From NCBI GenBank assembly GCA_947579665.1, contig OX388351.1:50290939-50354938 (forward strand): a stretch of DNA of 64,000 bases. The letters are read 5' to 3'. Below the pieces are notes generated by a model, which made no database searches, was not told the origin of the DNA, and worked only from the letters and a program-made list of their open reading frames with translations. The translations under genes were made by a program, and so were the position numbers. Origin of the DNA: Sympetrum striolatum. Taxonomy: Eukaryota; Arthropoda; Insecta; Odonata; Libellulidae. This document shows, in pieces, positions 22,311 through 34,777 of the stretch. Every line of letters begins with the position of its first letter. Position 1 is the stretch's first letter.

Positions 22311-25300
22311 AATAAAATCAGCAACAGGTTTTAACAAAGTTACAGCATATAAGTAGCTAGGTCATAGGGCCTCCAAAATCGGCTATTCTTTGGTAATTGT
22401 AATTTAGTTGGCTGTTCATTGGTGTGGTTGTTGAATTTAGTTTTATTAGAGGAAATGATTGATTTGTGTTTAAAAAGAGTTGTCTAAGGCAAAAAAATAT
22501 ATTTTAATGCTAAATCTTTTAATATCAAGGTTTCAAGCGCAAATTAAGTCAAAAGTCAGTCCTACTAAGAAATAAATGGAAACTGGACTTGACATTTGCA
22601 CAATTTATTTGTGGAAACACAAATTTCAGTTTTGATTTACTAAGTGGCTTTACACAAAGTCAGACCCACTCATGTTGGTTATTGTACAATAATATTTGAA
22701 AATAGGTTTCTCGAGACTATAAACTAAGTTGGAGTTCCAGAGAAAATCTATGATTGCAGTGCGAACATAGAAAGATCATAGAAATAAATACTACGATGGT
22801 ACGCTTCAGAAATAGTCCAAGTGCCTAAAATCTAAATATTAAACCCATTAGATCAATTATCTAACCACTGTTGACCCCAGTTCAAACAGCTTTACTTCAC
22901 TGAGCATTCTTTGAACATAATATCATTTACGGATAGATCAAGAAACTGCCGATAAGAAATTTGAGATGATTTCCTCAGATACACATATTAAAGTCACGGT
23001 AGACTTAGTGCATTATTTCTATTCTACAAATCAATGAAGATGTAATTTATTCGTGCTAAATGCATATGCAATCGATGGCGATGCGCCGGTCAAAAGGGGG
23101 CACTTCGCCACACATGTATTAGAAAATCCGTGCATGTTATTCGTAGCGACACCTTTCTGGTCAACTTATTTGTAGAACTTCGTGTCATTTGCTAGCCAAA
23201 TTGATGATTGTACAAATCCATCAAAGAGGGGGCTCGTCTCTCCCATCAAGGAGAGATGCCTCATCTCTGAATCTGCCCCTGAGTAGATGGCATTTTCATT
23301 TCTCTATTTCATTACCATAATCACAAATATGAATCGCTTCGCATTTCATATCTAGAATGAAATTAAATAGTTAAATGTAATTTTATAGAGAAGCACTTTT
23401 TACCAAACATAGTGTATTTCAATATTTATATTAAATGGAAGGAGTTAAATTAATGCCATTATGTTTGAAACATCCACCACCTTACTGGCACACGGAAAAT
23501 TTACTACCGCGTGAGGTTTTTGCGTATTAATAGTATCGTGGGACTTCGTTACAAAGAAGACTAGCAAAGGAATATATCTTGGATGATAGAATAACAGTGA
23601 AAGAATGTATCCAGAGCGGATATTTGCATAATATTTTATTTGATGGATTCTCATTGAAACAAATAAGGAATTCCGTGTATTTAAGGCTTTTTTAATCACC
23701 TACATTCAAAGAGTAACGTTTTTATATCGTAATAGTGTTTGCAGTTTACTCATAAGGCAATTATAGGCGCATATGAAGATTTTTCTCAACCTCAGCAAAA
23801 CGTAATACCTCACAACATACGTCCAGCCTACTTGATCAATGAAAAGTATAAACCGTGTATAATTAATAGCTTAATTCCCATCATTACTTCTCAAGCCCTG
23901 AATCAATCCACCGGAGAGATTACATAACATACTATCTTCGACGACATCGCTACTGTTTCTATTTGAACGTCTCGGAGATCGAATTCTAAAAAAATACATC
24001 GATGGCTGAGAAGAAGAGATAATTAAAGTAGACGACGAAGAATTTTTTGCTCCAGTAAAACAAGAAAATTAATGATGAAGTCGACGAAAGAATAATGAAA
24101 TCTAAAATTCAATTTAAACGGGCCAAAGTCCAACCTTGAGGTTGGTAGTTCAATCACGGAAGATGAAATATCACTTTAGTTGAGATAGAAAAAACCGTCT
24201 CCTCCAAAGGAATAGCAGGAGACAAATAAGTAGATTTACAAGAAATTGACATCCTCCCACAAATACATTTATACCACTTACGCTATAGTATCTTTAACTC
24301 TCAATCTCTCTATCTCAAATTGACATTCTCTAAGATAAAATAGTATAAAACCCCTCTCAACTTCATTGTTGAGGGCCACAAGAGTCTTTCTTAGGGACCC
24401 TATCGTCTTCATTATCGAATTCTCTCAACAAATATTTACAAGTAATTATTCTCTGCTTTAACTTATTCTTTCCTACATTTAATTTACTTGTATGCCCTTT
24501 AACATTTAGCTTTCTACAGCACATATATATTAGCCCAAGCTTCGTGTTACACTTAACTACACCTTTTTAAGTCTCATCCTAAATCAAAATTGAAAAGGCA
24601 ATGAGGTGTGGATCCAGATATATTGAACACTCTCCTTACGAGCTCCTATTTTATCAAATATTATTTCGCAAATAGAGCATATACATAAGCCACCATTCGA
24701 ATTATGTATTAACCTAGGATATTACACAACATACCAAGATCTTAGTTCAAGTTTTTATCTCCCAGGTAATAAATTATTGATATTATAAAGCCATACTATT
24801 GTTTTCTTCATAATAATAAAAACATTGTTCAGTATTCTTATTATTGCGTTGTAGCTATTAATATTGTAATGTTGTCGGTTCGAGATAGTATCGCAATAGC
24901 ATTGTTATAGCTAATTGACATATGTTCTATAATAGTCAATAACTTTGAATTATTATAGCAAGTATTGTATGCACTATTGTGTTAGTCTATGTCATGGATG
25001 TGTATTAATGTAAACTAGTGTTAAATAAATATGAGAATGCGTATTTGTATCTTATTCTCGAGGAATAAAATTACTGGAAATTGAAAACAAACAAATACCG
25101 CGGTACATCGGGTGGGAAGCATTGCCCAAAGTGATGTTGATTTTCTTTAATGCCTAACATTTTGGTATTTTTTCGATACTAAGCAGTCGTAGTAACACAT
25201 TTGCATGAAGATCGTTGCATTATAAATTGATTAAAACTTATGCAAAATCTCCAGTATTTCCGAATTGGAAGCAAATAAAATGCCAAAGTCATAAAGACAT

Positions 25301-26595
25301 CGGTAGAAAACGAACTCCAAAGTCTTTCGTAATAGGAAATATGGTGAATCCGTAACTTAATTATTGTTATAGTTCCTAAAAACCTCAATTTATCTCGCAA
25401 AATAGAGAATATACGTAACGCAGAGTACGAAAAAAAACTGTTACTCTAGGGATAATAGGCTATACAAAGCCTAACCTAAGCCGAAAAGCATTCTGACGGC
25501 AAACCACTGTGCGAAACACCATATGGGAAACACCGCTATAAGTGAAATTAATTTTACTTATTATCCAACTTTTCGGTTATTTTTTCATAATAAGTTTGCA
25601 AATTATTTTTTAAATAATTTGTATATACATCAATAGTTGGGCATTGGTATTCATTATCGCGGCTTATATTTTGATCAAGATTCATTGAGATTCATTATCA
25701 CAACTTTTCATTCTTCGTGGATTAAACCTGTAATGAATAAATTGAATCGAACAATCTCAAGATATTTGAACCACAATTTAATGTAGGAGAAACTAACGCC
25801 TTCCAACTTTGCTTTTCTGCGAAGAGAAATAAAACAATTAACCTTGTGTAACTCCAATATTTAGCCTTGAAAACGAAATATTTTTAAACTCGTGTTCCGC
25901 ACGTGCGTAATTCTTAGAGATAAAAGATCAAATTTCTAAAACGCGGGTAATTTTTTCTCTGATCCTTGAGCAACATTCCACGTGCGAGGAAAAGAGACGT
26001 TTGTGAGGAATAAAAAACTGTAAGGATTTCTTTCCGATGACTCAAACAAGCTGTTCGAACGAAAACATTTGAGTGTGTGGACGAAAATACCGCCGATTCA
26101 ACTCGCCTAAATAGCACCTGATCTATATACAAATGCAGGAAACTAGATTTGTAAATACATAAAAAACGCTATTAAAATTGTCAGAGGAGACGCGTAGTAT
26201 GACTAAAAAATAACGAATAGAAAGATGTAATCATTCTCTTAAACGAGCCTAACCTTGCCATATATTTTCATAACATACCGCGAAGCATTCCTGATTTCCC
26301 AAAATAAATTAAATAAAAGAAGTGGATCAATCTATCGCAAGTATTTCTGTTTTTAGGGCTATTGTACCAATTCATTAAATTATTTGGGTAATAGTATTTA
26401 AATAAGTAGTTGAAATGCTAATTTTATTTCGATATTTACAATTTAAAACAGCAGAAAAGATTGCATAAATAGGAGAGCGGAGGTAATTCTGTCTGTTGTT
26501 GGAAAAGATTAACATCTATAGTAGTAATATATTAATTTAATGATCATAAATTAATAATTTTGCATCAAATTTGAAGATCTATCCAGGAAATTGTA
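22311..26595. other. anonymous A+T-rich sequence
   Basis: No gene is supported. A short hairpin with a GAGAGA/TCTCTC stem near 23237-23262 and AATAAA-containing tail-like ends near 25025-25070 are the only structures noticed. Confidence 0.45.
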
Positions 26596-26656
26596 AGATT
26601 TAGATTTAGATATTTACCCTGCGAGCCGCCAGAGGCGTATGGCAGGGGGATGTAAT
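26596..26656 (-). repeat. LINE 3' end fragment
   Basis: Minus strand: CCCCCTGCCATACGCC, TCT loop, GGCG, CTCGCAGGGT, then a TAAATATCTAAATCTAAATC hexamer-like tail. This is the GAAA-hairpin 3' end of the LINE at 44.1 kb, with the loop changed to TCT but both stems kept. Confidence 0.7.
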
Positions 26657-27757
26657 ACACCACCATTATTCAATCCACCCTTTTAGCATCTCTAATAGCC
26701 TCTAATTATTAGATATTGTGTCAAGATAATAGCATGGCATTCTTCCTTACGTGTAGTGATTACAACAACAATAGTACTTTGAATTTTACCTAACTAACAG
26801 TAACTCTAAGCATTCTTAAGATATAGTTTTTACATCAGGTTTGCACTTTGGTGTTGTAATGGTTTTGTTTTCCATTTATCTTAGAACGTAGATGGTTCAT
26901 TTTCTGATATAAAGAGCATGCTTTGGTATGAAATGAATGACAGCTCTTTCTTTTCTCGATATTCTATTTTCAAAAATAAGGCAATAATTCGAGCCTATTG
27001 GTCCGAAGACTCGCCAATATTTATAGGACAAGTCAAAGTAACATACTAATGCGAAGAAGTTTGATGGTAGCATGCACCCACGAATTTAAAATCTTTAATG
27101 TGTTTTCCACGACTTTTTCAAATTAGTATTCAAGGTTAAATACACCTCAGGGTGAATAGAATACTCTGTTAAGAGACAGAAATACAGCGCAAAAATAATT
27201 CATAAAAGCCTCGGTTAACTTTTTCGTGAAGTATAGTTCGTCACGATCCTGTCCCGAAGTCTGAGACGAGGAACTCAGAATCAAAAAAACAAACTCGGAC
27301 GTACATTACCTTGAGAAGACATGTTAACAGGGATAGAGAAACGTTTGGGTAACAATACCACATGCGACAACAATATAAACACTTATGAATCCGAATGCGT
27401 ACCCCGTTGGAAGGAGCGTGAATGGACCTCAAATCTCTCCTTCCATCTGTTAACCATGGCACGGTTTAAAACTCATACGAGCATCCTTACTTTAATGTGT
27501 GGCAGTTAAATTCTTGCCAGTCTTCAAAGATGTGGCAACAGCGGGAGTCTGCATGAGTGGGAGTGGAGGGAGGATGTGAGTGGCGGACTTCTCGGGTTAC
27601 CGGGCGCCCCTTCTCTGGGCGAGAGACTGTCAGTGCGAGGAAACCCGACACCGGGCCCCCCCCCCCTCCCCCCGCACGCAAGACTACCTCATCATCATCC
27701 CCCCTCCCACTGCTCATCTGCACCATCTTTCCTTCCATCCTAAGAAGGGACTCCCAA
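26657..27757. other. anonymous sequence ending in a C-run-containing island
   Basis: The island at about 27540-27757 contains an 11-C run (27656-27666), then T and six more C (27668-27673). Frames through it on both strands are low-complexity and unsupported. Confidence 0.5.
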
Positions 27758-28600
27758 GTCTCGATTTTATCCCACATATTTGTCTCCTTGTACGTCTTCC
27801 AATTGTTCGCTCTTCACTATCGTCGTCATCTTGAAGATTGGGCACTTTTAAGTTCCGATTTTTCCGTTTTTCTAACCAAAAATCTTACTAAAGGACTTAT
27901 TGTCTATTATCTCAATACCATCCAACATATTGATCTACTCATATATATTCCAATTGCATGGTCATTTCTTTCTTTATCATCCTGAAGATCGGGTACTTTT
28001 AAGTTCTGATTTCTCTTTCTGACTTTCAAAATTGACCCTCTGGTCTCAATTTTATCCCACATATCCTTATACAACTTCCATATACATTATAATTACATAT
28101 TTCATAACTACATTCCATAATTACATTACATATTACAAAGCGTTCCCTACTTTATAGACTTCCAAACCTTCTGAATTCCTCCCTCCCTCCATAGACCCCT
28201 TCAGACTGTCGTTTCACTCATTCTTAAATGAATGTCTGTAAATTCTTGTAAACATTTTTCTGCATGGATCGTATTCTGTATGTATACATATATGTTATTT
28301 TTAGTTTATTTTGTTTCAAATTTTATTTCGTATAATCATGCTTGAATACTGAAATTATTATTAGTTATTTGAAATTTGTTATATTCTTTGTTTGTTAAGT
28401 ACATTCACTGTCAAATGGTTACAAAACTGTAAGTGAATCTTTGAATAAATAAATAAATAAATATTCTTATACATCTTCCGATTGTCCTTTCCTTTTAGTC
28501 GCTATCATCGTAAAGATGAAATACTTTCGAGTTCAGATTTTTCCATTTCTTCAACTATTTATCTTTCAAAGGTACTAATTAGTAACAATTTTGTACTTGA
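27758..28600. repeat. degenerate tandem repeat, unit about 130-150 bp
   Basis: Related blocks recur: TTTTATCCCACATAT near 27766 and 28050; CTTCCAATTG or a near match near 27796, 27949 and 28473; and a GATnGGnACTTTTAAGTTCnGATTT block near 27835 and 27990 with a weaker copy near 28515. The units have drifted and the last copy is offset by an insertion. An AAAT-repeat tail of a retroelement lies within it at 28438-28462. Confidence 0.5.
28300..28462 (+). repeat. retroelement 3' tail with (AAAT)n
   Basis: A+T-rich 3'-UTR-like sequence ends in GAATAAATAAATAAATAAAT. Ends of this kind are typical of LINE insertions. No ORF is attached. Confidence 0.4.
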
Positions 28601-29044
28601 AATTAGTTTTCTTTCATGTGTCAGTCCTTCCCTACAATCTATATACTTCCAATTATTATCGTTTGAATAAAATCCACGGAGGATGTTCTATGTAAATCCA
28701 TCACAACAGAAGTAAAAGAGAAGGAATAGTAATTTACGGATATCTAGGGAAAATTGTAACTTAGAAATTTCATGCAAGATATAGAACTGAAAAATGTAGA
28801 AATCGGAACTATTGTATATACTGTGGAAAAATTACTATTCCTTCTCTATCCCTTTGTTACCATCGTTATCTTGATTCTGCTATAATGTCTGTCTGTTAAC
28901 TCTATTCGACTAAATTTTCAACTTTTCCGACTCAAATTCAATATCTCTTCACTATCGTAATACCTAATTTCAAATCGAGATCTCACAAGTAAAGATTATC
29001 AATCGGTACTTCTCTCTATCCTTAGAAAATAATACTACAAACTA

Positions 29045-29200
29045 ATGGTTAGAACAAGTGCCCGGCAGTTGGAAGATCTGGGTTTGAGTCCCAGTCCATT
29101 CAGAAATTTTTCATGTTCGTTTTTCCTTGAGTGCTTCCCTACTTGCACGCCTTTACCTGCAAAGTCACCTTCTACGTTTATCCTTTCCATTACTTGAAAG
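29045..29200 (+). repeat. tRNA-derived SINE
   Basis: A tRNA-like head has a B box GGTTTGAGTCCC, then a body with CATGTTCGTTTTTCCTTGAG, TTGCACGCCTTTACCTGC and AAAGTCACC. This matches the body of the SINE at 38298 (TCCGTTTTTCCTTGGG, TGCACGCCCTTATGTGC, AAAGTCACC). The A-box half is eroded. Confidence 0.75.
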
Positions 29201-30416
29201 TCCAAATTTTAAGTCAACGTTTTTTGATTCGTCCATCCAGCTTCTGCTTCTTATTCAGTTATATTAGAATACACTACATCACTTTGTTAGCATTCTTAAT
29301 GCCGCATATTACTTATATTTTTGAAATTGTATTTCCCACTTTCAATAGCTTCCTTAACTTTTGACCCCGAAATGGTCGCATATCAACGATCTAATTTCAC
29401 TCTAGAATTGCTATTTTTCTAAATAATAATAATATTTCTAAATAATAATTCTAATATTTCCCTTTCCAGCTTCTTTAGTTCCTATTTTCTTCGGGGCCAC
29501 TTTAAGCTCAGTTTATCAAGTTTTTTTTTCTACATCACCTTCTTAATTTATGCCGCAACAGATTTTACGATCACAGTATTCAACATTTTTGAAATCTTTC
29601 CTCTCCACCTTTCCCATTTCATCTCTCCCCTTGTTCCTTATCTCTGCAATTCTTTCTTCAAAATTTCCTTTCTATGGTTAGGTATCTTAGCTATTTGGGT
29701 TATGTAGAAGTTAACAGAACGCTGAAGACATGCTGAGAGAGAAATTTAATTTTTTGCGTACAAAATTCCACGTTTGGAACACTCCCAGATCATGCGCAAC
29801 CAGAATTATCCCAAAATGTTGAGCTAATACATGCAATTATTCAGACATAATTCTTCCCTGATATAATTTCCTGCTTATTTTTAGCAGTACACCTTAAGCT
29901 CACTGTTCTCCCACTCCTAATCGTTACATATTCATTCTTCCTTTGCTTTATCCTTCTTTCCTCTCCTCTTTTCCACTCTTTCCCTTCCCTCCTTTCCCAT
30001 AACTCGCATCTTCTTTTTCTTTTTGCCAAACCTTCGCGCCATTTTCGTCTCCTCGAGCCGCGGTTTTTTGCAACTCTCATCTTATTTGAACCACTCGGTT
30101 GAAAAGTGTTTCTCCCATCTCCTCCTCGTCGAAAATGTCGATGGGCGATTTCGATGGATTTACGATCTCGCCCGTCCTACGCCGATCGAAGACACCGACT
30201 GACTAGAGAAACAGATTTGAAATCTTCGATCGGAATCTCTGACTGGCTGAGATGTGCAGCAGTTCCTCTGAGGGAGCCGTAACAACCTCCGCTAATACGC
30301 ATCTCTCTATGAAGCAATAACATTCCTCGGATACTGGCAGCATACGAATGGATGAGCAGTGAATCATGGTAGAGCTACGCAAACTTAATTGATAAAATAA
30401 AGTCAAATGACTGGCG
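29201..30416. other. anonymous pyrimidine-rich to A+T-rich sequence
   Basis: The stretch 29930-30060 is C+T-rich on the plus strand, so the basic, E/K/R-rich minus-strand frame at 29841-30080 is a compositional artefact. Nothing else is recognisable. Confidence 0.5.
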
Positions 30417-30520
30417 AGTAACTTGAAGATGACGCTCACGCGTCGAAACTAGTCGTGATATTTTTTTTTTGTTCCTGTGGTATTTTGCAAAGTTATTAAT
30501 AAAATCAGGGTGAATTTCAT
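30417..30520 (+). ncRNA. hammerhead-like motif (Penelope-type terminal repeat)
   Basis: Plus strand: CUUGAAGA (30422-30429), an extra U, a perfect stem II GACGC-ucac-GCGUC, GAAAC, UA, GUC and GUG, followed by an A/T spacer and CTGTGGTATTTTGCAAAG, as in the copy at 59622. GUC is the standard hammerhead cleavage triplet. The first box has an added U compared with CUGANGA, and stem I is weak. Confidence 0.6.
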
Positions 30521-32924
30521 CAAGAAATTTTCTCCTGTTTTCTTTGTTTGAGGCCATTTTCTTCTTGAAATTGATATTCAAACCATCCTTCATTAAATAA
30601 ATATACGTAATTAAGCCAAAAATCATAATAATAAAGATCAAAGAACAACTGAATATAAAGTGAAACCGCATACCTTCTCAGTTATTCGCTATTTACTTCA
30701 CAAAAATATTAGGTTAACATCTAATCGCTCACATTTGCGACGATATTTTTTCGAATATGTAGTTAAGAGTAACGTTGCTGACCACCAGTACAAAGTTACG
30801 AGCAATTTAGTTTTGTGAATAGCAAAACAATCTCGAATAAAAATAATTTCATGCAAAAGTAACTATTATTTTTGTCAAAAAATATGTAAATCCAATTGGT
30901 TGCTTAGATCTTAATCCCCTGCAGCATTAGCTAAAAATATTGGAAAAGTTACAAGACGTCTAAGCAAGATGAACAATTAGGTATGCTTTCCTCAAAAAGC
31001 AGAATACTAAAAACAAAAACGTAAAACCAAAATTCTGTAAATACATTTCATAATACTGCATGAGGAATAAATAAAAGAAATTTTTGATCACCATCAATCA
31101 TATCTTCTTACTTTTCATATTACCGCAAATGTGAAAATTAATTGAGAGACGAAAGTGAATGAAACATGTGTTCATCTATGTTATAATTGTAGCCTAATGA
31201 ATCATGTGTTTCATCAGCCAAGATATATTTGATGTAGCTTAATGCAATACATAAATATATGCGTATTTCCCTATAACTATGCGACGTTCCTTTAAATCAC
31301 GTGTGTGAAGCAAGGTTTTAAAACTGCCATAATATAATTTTAAAAATTATTTCTATCAGAACTTGTAAACTTAACTTGTGATTTGATTTCGTGGTTACGA
31401 AGATTACTGCTTTCCCATAAGAGTTCTTATTTTCGTCAATATACACCCAGATATTCTGATTCTCACAAAATTGTAGCTGTATGAAAGACGGTTGTATTAG
31501 GTAAATCATATAAGCCAATAGATAAAGCTACTAAGCTACTATATAAGCTAATTGAAAAGCATTTAAGAGCAATGATCGCTTCAGAAAGAGCAATTCTATA
31601 GTTTTGATAAAAAATTACGTTTCGCTAGCGGTAAGCGACTAGTTGGTAAAGAAGTCCTGGTTAAATGGCATTGAAAAAACGGAATCAATAATATACGCAA
31701 TCAGTTGCATCTGGGTATCAATTTATAAGTGTAAAAATTTAGAGAATAACGTCTTGATTGAGAGGGGGTGTTAGTGAGAGAGATGCGTGCGAAGGACAGA
31801 TGGAATTGTGGGTAATTTGTGCTCCTCCTCGCCCTCCCAAACACGAGAGGAAGCCCTTTGGCTGAGGAATGGTCCGCCCAAAACAAGGTGTCCAATCTCA
31901 TTTGTACCATAAGTATCGACTTACGAATCCCCATCTCTGAGGTGGTCTAATATGCGCCAGCGTGTGTGCACAGGTAGCACACCTGCTTACGTCACACTTT
32001 GTGACTACGGGAGATGTGACGTAATTCTGGATGACACGTCGCTATTACGTATATTCCCGAAGATTGGAACCGTTTTCCCAGATCAAGTCACCTTTGAATG
32101 CGAGGAAGATTTTAATCTTCCTTTAAATACAATATTCGATCTCTGAGGGAATTATGCAATAATCTGATACATTTATTGATTGAGAAATGTATGGTCGACA
32201 CCGGTGACTATTGTGCAATTAACGAATGGAATCGAAGGGAGAAACAAGCTTGGTTACTGATGTAGCTTTTTCCTCTACAGCGCGGAGAAAGTCAACCAAA
32301 GAAAAGCTACTGCTCCTTATAATACTAAATATATACTACTGCTTTATAATATTGCTTTTCAAAACAAACAATCAAAAGACATGGAGAAATAGTACTGTAC
32401 TTTGTCCACTAAAAGTATACACCGCTAGAAAAAAATCAATCACAAAAATTCGAGTGCAAACTTTGTTGCATATGTAATATGGATTTTATATAAGTTAAAT
32501 TTGACCTTAACAACTACGAGTGGCATTCAAAGTTGTAGCCTTGCGCTATCACGCATTTATTGGCAAGGTCAAGTGCTTGACCAAAATAACCGTTTAGATT
32601 ATTGGTCACATGTTTTAATTTCTCTAAGATTTTAGAAAATTATGACATCATTAGGTATAGCCTATAATAAATGATTTGTAAACAGCTTTTTTTTCGTGAT
32701 ATCTCCATAAATTTAGCATTCCAATATTCATATGACTAATATTACTTCAGTATGTGCAAACCACTTGACGGTTTCTGCATATCAAATGCTTCTAGGGTGA
32801 AATGTAAGCCTAAGCTAAGAAAAAGAATTATCTAAGAATGAAGAAAAAGAATGATTAAATCACGTACTAATATCGTACTCATCCAAAAATCTATAGAATG
32901 GAGCTTTTATCCATAATATGATCA
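30521..32924. other. anonymous A+T-rich sequence
   Basis: No gene or pairable repeat could be supported. The short frames at 31318-32477 have no recognisable features. Confidence 0.5.
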
Positions 32925-33005
32925 GAAGAATACGTGATCGGAAACTGAGAGACTTGGGTTCGAGACCCAGTAATGTCGATATTTTTCATTGCAGCCTTTC
33001 CTTGA
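32925..33005 (+). repeat. tRNA-derived SINE, second type
   Basis: TGATCGGAAACTGAGAG precedes a T arm with B box GGTTCGAGACCC, then AGTAATGTCGATATTTTTC. The same head-plus-body string recurs at 52140-52205 (AGTAATTTCGCTATTTTC). This marks a subfamily different from the GTCAGACTTTTTTC type. Confidence 0.55.
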
Positions 33006-33789
33006 ATTTCCAGCCGCACTGCTATCCGAGCAAATTTCGATGCTCTTCCCTCATCCGTAATGAAAAATTAACAGACATTATACCTAAAATACGCAGCAAA
33101 AATTGTAAAAAATTAAAAGTCGATTAGTCAAATCCTGCGACCCTCTTGCGATAAGGGCTGCCGTCAGGGGAAACAATATGAATGTCTAGAGCGATAACTT
33201 ATCCTAAACTCGAGTTGAAAGGGTAACTGACGTCTCGCAACACACAAACCATAGCAGAACCCGGCTTGAATCGTGTTACCAACGCTTTTCAGCCCCTTCT
33301 TCAGCACATTAGGGAGGCCCTTTGGGGCCCATCACTTCACGGAATGATGGATGAGGATTTCATATCTCTCGGAACGAGGTTTTTTCGTTAAGTTAGTTTT
33401 TCTTCGAATTCTGAAACTCGCACTTTGAAAAAAAAACACAGGGCCCCCCTGACTGCAACTCATAATTAAGTGACCCTGTGGAAGGATGTTGGGTCCGCTT
33501 TCATTTCAACCCTGAAATGAACTGCGTCGATGCTTCTAATGAGATTCTGTACAGGACTGTGTTATCTTAGCTAGACGACCGCAACCTCATCTCTTCTTGG
33601 TTCAGTTTTAATTTGGTTAATTCATCGACGAGATATTGCCTCGCTCATTCGGTATTCGTTAAGTATTTGCTGATCGAAATATCACTGCTAACAGCGCACA
33701 GTTATATGACTTACAAAAAGGAAGTCAGAAAAAAATAAAGCCGTAATGGTGAGTTGAATTTAAGATCCTTAACTCGTTGGTCAGATATG
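33006..33789. other. anonymous sequence
   Basis: Moderately G+C-rich from about 33130 to 33560. No domain, RNA or repeat is recognised. Confidence 0.5.
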
Positions 33790-33870
33790 TACAGTCCTGG
33801 CCAAAATTAACACAGCACCAGCCGTAAGGATCGCTAGGGAGGTGCTGCGTTAATTTTGGCCAGGAGTGTA
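33790..33870. mobile_element. 81-bp palindromic Tc1/mariner-type MITE, copy 2
   Basis: Same length, ends and orientation as the copy at 9138. It is bounded by TA, with TACAGTCCTGGCCAAAATTA at the left and the matching inverted end at the right. The centre is GTAAGGATCGCTAGGGAGG. Sequence identity between copies is high. Confidence 0.85.
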
Positions 33871-34456
33871 CATTTCGAAAACCGACCTTTACGAGAGAAA
33901 ATTAAAGAAGAGAAAAACTGAAGCTGTGAGGGTTCTTGAACTTCCTTTATGGTTTGGAAATTGCGAATGTGGCTAGATATTAGATCATTACTTCTTCAAA
34001 CATACATACGTGTTCGGTAAAAGCATTTTATGGGCCAAATATACACATTTTCTCATCCAACAAATTCTCTTCTTCAGAATTCTAGGCAACCTTTTATGAT
34101 TACCAGGTCATTCCTCTAAGTTTCGCGGATAGCTCGTTTCTCAGAAAAATCTGCTTGAAACAGAGATCACATAATCTATGAACCTGTCTCTGTTCAAAGA
34201 GAAACTAAGTTACTTACTCTTGCAATGTGATAAAATGCAAAGCCCTGACCTAAACTTGAATACTATTGAACTATCTGACGGTTCATATGCTAAATAAATC
34301 TTATTTTATTACTTCTTTTTCATAGAAATATTTATCGATGAGCTGAAACAAAATAGTTCCTCGGATCAACATAGTTTCTACAAAATTATCCACACTTCTC
34401 ATATAGTTTACATAAAAAACTAGTTCACATTCAATCATATAATATCTACAACAAAG

Positions 34457-34777
34457 GGCTCTATGATATAACTTTTACTAGACCACAGAAAATATACTCA
34501 CGACCGAGGTTTCGTAGCAATGCTAAATCTTCAGGTGACGTGGAAAACGAGCCGTCCAAAATCTGTATGCAAATGAACAAAGAAATCAGGAAAAGGGAAA
34601 GGAAGTAGGAAAGATCCAATTGGGAAAGGAGGAAGTTGGACTATTACCTTCCTTTTTGCTGATTTCTTTGCTCGATTGCTTATATATTTTGGATTTTGTT
34701 TTTTTTGTGTTACCTGAAGATTTACCTTGGTCGTGAGTGAATTTTCTGTGGTTTAGTAAAAGTTATCTCATGAAGCC
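34457..34777. mobile_element. 321-bp foldback element with hammerhead-like ends
   Basis: The left arm (34457-34543) and the inverted right arm (34709-34777) share, from outside in, a GGCT...ATAACTTTTACTA block, ACCACAGAAAAT, CACTCACGACC and the CTTCAGGT core complement. The left arm on the minus strand reads GUCAC, CUGAAGA, stem UAGC-auu-GCUA, GAAAC, CUCG, GUC, GUGAGU, with UCAC/GUGA as a 4-bp stem I. The right-arm copy has lost the GAAAC part. The middle (34550-34700) is non-coding. Confidence 0.65.

Noticed and set aside
22049..23276. Possible 1.2-kb hAT element from CAGGGGCGTATC at 22049 to TCTGCCCCTG near 23270
   Set aside because: The ends match over only about 8 bp and the flanking 8-mers do not agree, so no target duplication supports it.
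29841..30080. Highly basic 79-codon minus-strand frame
   Set aside because: It is the product of a C+T-rich plus strand; the charged, low-complexity sequence is compositional.
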